Assembly: GCA_013152615.1 (NCBI GenBank)
Contig: JAADGA010000030.1
Span: forward strand, 1-9,462
DNA from: Alphaproteobacteria bacterium
Lineage (GTDB): Bacteria; Pseudomonadota; Alphaproteobacteria; Sphingomonadales; Emcibacteraceae
Length of the DNA stretch: 9,462 bases
Direction of reading: 5' to 3'
Part shown: piece by piece, positions 7,176 to 9,462 of the stretch
Position numbering within the stretch: position 1 is the stretch's first letter
How the letters are laid out: each line of letters starts with the position of its first letter
The notes under the pieces: generated by a model
The model's input: only the letters and a program-made list of their open reading frames with translations
Databases searched by the model: none
Told to the model about the DNA's origin: nothing
Program-made: the position numbers and the translations under genes

Positions 7176-8085
7176 CCAACAGCTGATAAATCAATTTCTG
7201 GAGATGCTGGGAGCGGAACGGGGAGCCGCGGAAAACACCCTTGTGTCCTATGGTCGGGATCTGGCTCATTTGTTGGAAAACACGCCGGTCAGTTTGCTGG
7301 ATATTAACCGGGATCACCTGCGTAATTATCTGGTGACAGTACAAAAACGCGGCCTTTCCGCGCGGACCCAGGCCCGAAAATTATCCACCATGCGCCAGTT
7401 TTATAAATTTCTTTATGCCGAGGGCCTCAGGACGGATAATCCGGTGACCGGCATTGACAGCCCCCGGCCCGGACGACCGCTGCCCGGCGTGCTGAGCGAA
7501 AAACAGGTGGCCCGGTTATTGGCGACCGCCCGGGATCAGGCCGAGGAAAAAGCGGATATAAAATCCCTCAGATGTCATGCCATGGTGCAGATATTATATG
7601 CCACCGGGCTGCGGGTGACCGAACTTGTCAGCCTGCCGTTAGCTGCCGTTCAGAGCGGCGAGCCCTATATTTACGTACGCGGCAAGGGCAACAAGGAACG
7701 GCTGGTGCCGCTGAACGAAAACGCCATCCGGGCGCTGGCCGTTTATATCGGGGCCATGGCGTCACAATCTGTGGGCGGTCATTCGGCGGCAGCCCGGAAA
7801 TGGCTGTTTCCTTCACGCGGGGCCACCGGGCATTTGACCCGCCATCACGTTGCCCGGATATTAAAGCAACTGGCCGGGGAGAGCGCCATTTTGCCCGATC
7901 ATATTTCCCCTCATATGCTCCGTCATGCCTTTGCCACCCATTTGCTGGCTCACGGCGCGGATTTACGGGCGGTACAGAAAATGCTTGGCCATTCGGATAT
8001 AACCACTACCCAGATTTATACCCATGTTCTGGAAGAACGGCTGAAAACGCTGGTTCAGCAAAAACATCCTCTTTCCAAGGGCTGA
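7165..8085 (+). CDS. xerD: Site-specific tyrosine recombinase XerD
   Basis: A 306-residue tyrosine recombinase of Xer length. With XerC and FtsK it resolves chromosome dimers at the dif site, by family knowledge. The N-terminal SAM-like DNA-binding domain covers about 5-90 ([40 protein letters not shown]) and the catalytic domain about 108-295. All catalytic residues are visible: R150 in [11 protein letters not shown]174 in [13 protein letters not shown]250 and R253 in [13 protein letters not shown]276 in [15 protein letters not shown], and the nucleophile Y285. XerD is preferred over XerC from the [15 protein letters not shown] ending and the adjacent accA. The frame is open from a TTG at 7147, but ATG at 7165 gives the usual beginning ([15 protein letters not shown]). 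It overlaps the preceding gene by 11 bases and lacks a clear ribosome site, so coupling is likely. No dif site is visible in the window. Confidence 0.95.
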   Translation: MVSDQQLINQFLEMLGAERGAAENTLVSYGRDLAHLLENTPVSLLDINRDHLRNYLVTVQKRGLSARTQARKLSTMRQFYKFLYAEGLRTDNPVTGIDSPRPGRPLPGVLSEKQVARLLATARDQAEEKADIKSLRCHAMVQILYATGLRVTELVSLPLAAVQSGEPYIYVRGKGNKERLVPLNENAIRALAVYIGAMASQSVGGHSAAARKWLFPSRGATGHLTRHHVARILKQLAGESAILPDHISPHMLRHAFATHLLAHGADLRAVQKMLGHSDITTTQIYTHVLEERLKTLVQQKHPLSKG

Positions 8086-8097
8086 AATGGGGGTTAT

Positions 8098-8102
8098 AAG
8101 GA
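8098..8102 (+). promoter_or_regulatory. Shine-Dalgarno AAGGA serving a 15-codon open frame before accA
   Basis: AAGGA lies six bases before the ATG at 8109. It is a stronger match and better spaced than anything directly before the accA ATG at 8150, where only GAGA (8139-8142) is present. Confidence 0.4.
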
Positions 8103-8108
8103 CTGCGG

Positions 8109-8156
8109 ATGAAAAGATATTTATTTTGTATGATTTTTGAGACAAATATATGCTGA
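8109..8156 (+). CDS. Possible 15-residue leader peptide overlapping the accA start
   Basis: The open frame encodes MKRYLFCMIFETNIC and ends in TGA at 8154-8156, so it overlaps the accA ATG (8150-8152) in the motif ATGCTGA. It begins six bases after AAGGA. A ribosome ending here would be placed to restart at accA. The peptide itself is not recognisable and has no run of one amino acid that would suggest classic attenuation. It may be chance: the frame is short and the gap AT-rich. Confidence 0.3.
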   Translation: MKRYLFCMIFETNIC

Positions 8157-9115
8157 CATATCTGGATTTTGAAAAACCGATTGCCGAACTGGAAAGCCGT
8201 ATCCGGGATATGAATAATCTGGAAAGCGGCGAAGAAATCAATATTGCCGAGGAAGTTACCCGTCTGGAGGTCAAGCGCGACAAGCTGTTGCGGGATACTT
8301 ACAGCAAATTATCACCATGGCAGAAAATCAAGGTGGCCCGCCACCCGGAACGGCCCCATTTCAAGGATTATGTTGCAAATCTGATTACGGATTTTATGCC
8401 GCTGGCCGGTGACCGGGCTTTTTCGGATGATTTGGCCATTATCGGCGGTCTGGGCCGGTTTCAGGGGCAGTCGGTGATGGTGATCGGTCATGAAAAGGGT
8501 CATGATACCAAAAGCCGGATCAAGCATAATTTCGGCAGTGCGCGGCCCGAAGGCTACCGTAAAACCGTTCGCCTGTTAAAAATGGCGGAACAGTTTAATA
8601 TTGCGGTGATAACCCTTGTTGATACTTCGGGGGCCTATCCCGGAATCGGGGCGGAGGAACGCGGACAGGCCGAGGCCATTGCCCGGTGCACCCAAACCTG
8701 TCTTGGTCTGAAAGTGCCGCTGGTGGCGCTGATTGTCGGCGAAGGCGGTTCCGGTGGTGCGGTGGCTCTGGCGGCAGGAAACCGGGTTCTGATGATGGAA
8801 CATGCGGTTTATTCGGTCATTTCACCCGAAGGCTGTGCCTCGATCCTGTGGCGGACCTCGGACAAGGCTAAAGATGCGGCCAATGCCCTGAAAATAACGG
8901 CGCAGGATTTGTTAAAACTCAATATAATAGACGAAATCATCCCCGAACCGGTTGGTGGCGCCCATCGGGATCACAAGCTTGCCATGATAACAATTCGCAA
9001 AGTTCTGGAAACCGCCTTCAGTGAATTATCGACAATAAACGGTGACAAGCTGAAAGAACTGCGCCGGGAAAAATTCCTCAATATGGGCCTTAACCTCGAT
9101 AAAGCCGGCTTTTAA
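8150..9115 (+). CDS. accA: Acetyl-CoA carboxylase carboxyltransferase, alpha subunit
   Basis: AccA pairs with AccD to transfer the carboxyl group from biotin carrier protein to acetyl-CoA, making malonyl-CoA for fatty acid synthesis in the cytoplasm. The protein has 321 residues, normal length. The N-terminal helical part begins with YLDFEKPIAELESRI (4-18), and WQKIKVARHPERPHFKDYV is at 57-75. The crotonase-like carboxyltransferase core contains GHEKGHDTKSRIKHNFG at 113-129, RPEGYRKTVRLLKMAE at 132-147, DTSGAYPGIGAEERGQAEAI at 158-177, GEGGSGGAVALAAGNRVLMM at 197-216 and SVISPEGCASILWR at 222-235. ATG at 8150 is the first start in frame, since a TGA closes the frame at 8138-8140. It lies 64 bases after xerD, a common alphaproteobacterial neighbour. 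Confidence 0.98.
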   Translation: MLTYLDFEKPIAELESRIRDMNNLESGEEINIAEEVTRLEVKRDKLLRDTYSKLSPWQKIKVARHPERPHFKDYVANLITDFMPLAGDRAFSDDLAIIGGLGRFQGQSVMVIGHEKGHDTKSRIKHNFGSARPEGYRKTVRLLKMAEQFNIAVITLVDTSGAYPGIGAEERGQAEAIARCTQTCLGLKVPLVALIVGEGGSGGAVALAAGNRVLMMEHAVYSVISPEGCASILWRTSDKAKDAANALKITAQDLLKLNIIDEIIPEPVGGAHRDHKLAMITIRKVLETAFSELSTINGDKLKELRREKFLNMGLNLDKAGF

Positions 9116-9180
9116 TTTTTAAGGGTATTTTTTGTTTGGTCTTAGCCGCCGGCGCTCAGGCCTTTCAGGCCTTCGGGGGT
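9116..9180 (+). other. accA downstream region with a duplicated 9-base unit and hairpin
   Basis: Just after the accA stop come T-rich runs, then TCAGGCCTT twice in tandem (9156-9164 and 9165-9173). The two copies form a hairpin, AGGCC (9158-9162) with GGCCT (9168-9172), around a 5-base loop. No T run follows, so it is not a standard intrinsic terminator, although transcription of accA probably ends nearby. It leads directly into the 147-base repeats. Confidence 0.5.
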
Positions 9181-9327
9181 GGAGAGGATTTTGGGGTGGC
9201 CTTTCTTTTTTTTAAGATGTGGGGGTTCCCCCCGCTCGTCGCCTCGCTCCCCCTCCTGCGCTAAAGCTCCGGGCGCGCGGTCGCGCTTGCCTCAGACCAT
9301 TATGGTCTTCGGAGTCTGAGTCTATCC
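9181..9327. repeat. 147-base structured intergenic repeat, copy 1
   Basis: This unit has, in order: GGAGAGGATTTTGGG; CTTTC plus eight T; hairpin A, GGGGG (9221-9225) with CCCCC (9229-9233); a segment CGCTCGTCGCCTCGCTCCCC, identical in copy 2; a variable part; hairpin B, GCGC-GGTC-GCGC (9275-9286); hairpin C, AGACCAT-T-ATGGTCT (9294-9308); and a tail ending in TCTATCC. CTCAGAC at 9291-9297 can also pair with GTCTGAG at 9314-9320. The T run comes before hairpin A rather than after it, so it does not act as a terminator on the plus strand. No coding potential is convincing. Confidence 0.9.
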
Positions 9328-9462
9328 GGAGAGGATTTTGGGTTACCTTTCTTTTTTTTAAGAGATGGGGGATCCTCCCCCGCTCGTCGCCTCGCTCCCC
9401 ATCGCGCAATTATGCGCGGCGGCCGGTCGGCCTTGCCTCAGACCATTATGGTCTTCGGAGTC
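9328..9462. repeat. 147-base structured intergenic repeat, copy 2 (cut by window end)
   Basis: A second copy directly after copy 1, with the same order of parts; 135 bases are present. The last 31 bases (9432-9462) match copy 1 at 9286-9316 exactly, as does the central GC-rich segment at about 9381-9400. Hairpin A is GGGGGA (9367-9372) with TCCCCC (9376-9381). An added hairpin GCGCA-ATTA-TGCGC (9404-9417) is absent from copy 1. Hairpin B is GGCC-GGTC-GGCC (9421-9432), changed on both arms compared with copy 1 but still paired. Hairpin C is identical (9440-9454). More copies may lie beyond the window. Confidence 0.9.

Noticed and set aside
7165..8085. Mobile element integrase
   Set aside because: The tyrosine recombinase has XerD length and motifs and sits beside accA in an inherited housekeeping arrangement. 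No attachment site or cargo is visible.
9201..9234. Intrinsic terminator formed by the T8 run and the GGGGG/CCCCC hairpin
   Set aside because: On the plus strand the T run precedes the hairpin, and on the minus strand the hairpin is followed by A residues. Neither order is that of an intrinsic terminator.
9212..9409. A 65-codon minus-strand open frame (starting MRDGERGDERG) across the two intergenic repeats
   Set aside because: It is made almost entirely of repeat and hairpin sequence, has an Arg/Gly-rich composition typical of shadow translations of GC-rich repeats, and spans parts that differ between copies.
9181..9462. CRISPR array
   Set aside because: The units are 147 bases, contiguous and internally variable. 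There is no short direct repeat with unique spacers and no cas gene.

Overview
The window is a gene-dense stretch of a bacterial chromosome. Protein content and gene order point to an alphaproteobacterium of moderate GC content. The pairs aroK-aroB and xerD-accA diverging from one region, with a CNNM/CorC-type membrane protein gene after aroB, and the mltA-smr-XRE regulator cluster, are arrangements I know from that class. The genus cannot be named from the sequence.

Layout. (1) 1-1527, plus strand: the 3' part of mltA (lytic transglycosylase), an Smr-domain nuclease-like protein and a small XRE-type DNA-binding protein. Each joins the next by a 4-base ATGA overlap, so they look like one translationally coupled operon. 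(2) 1529-4528, minus strand: aroK, aroB and a CNNM/CBS/CorC_HlyC membrane protein gene, transcribed leftward. aroK and aroB overlap by 16 bases and give steps 5 and 2 of the shikimate pathway. This operon ends one base from the end of operon 1. (3) 4529-4721: a divergent control region. (4) 4722-9115, plus strand: a 46-residue single-pass membrane protein, a 748-residue exported protein of unknown function, xerD (chromosome dimer resolution) and accA (fatty acid synthesis). (5) 9116-9462: no gene, but the start of a tandem array of roughly 147-base structured repeats that runs off the window end.

Most genes are housekeeping: cell wall, aromatic amino acids, ion transport, chromosome segregation and lipid synthesis. 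The unusual part is the repeat load. Short in-frame tandem arrays with 12- or 15-base periods have expanded in poorly constrained parts of the genes: one at the end of the Smr gene and five within the 748-residue gene, one of which builds part of its signal peptide. The 147-base repeats after accA carry several hairpins, and one hairpin changes both arms between copies while staying paired. A 15-codon open frame with a good ribosome site overlaps the accA start. I see no defence system, mobile element, CRISPR array or RNA gene.
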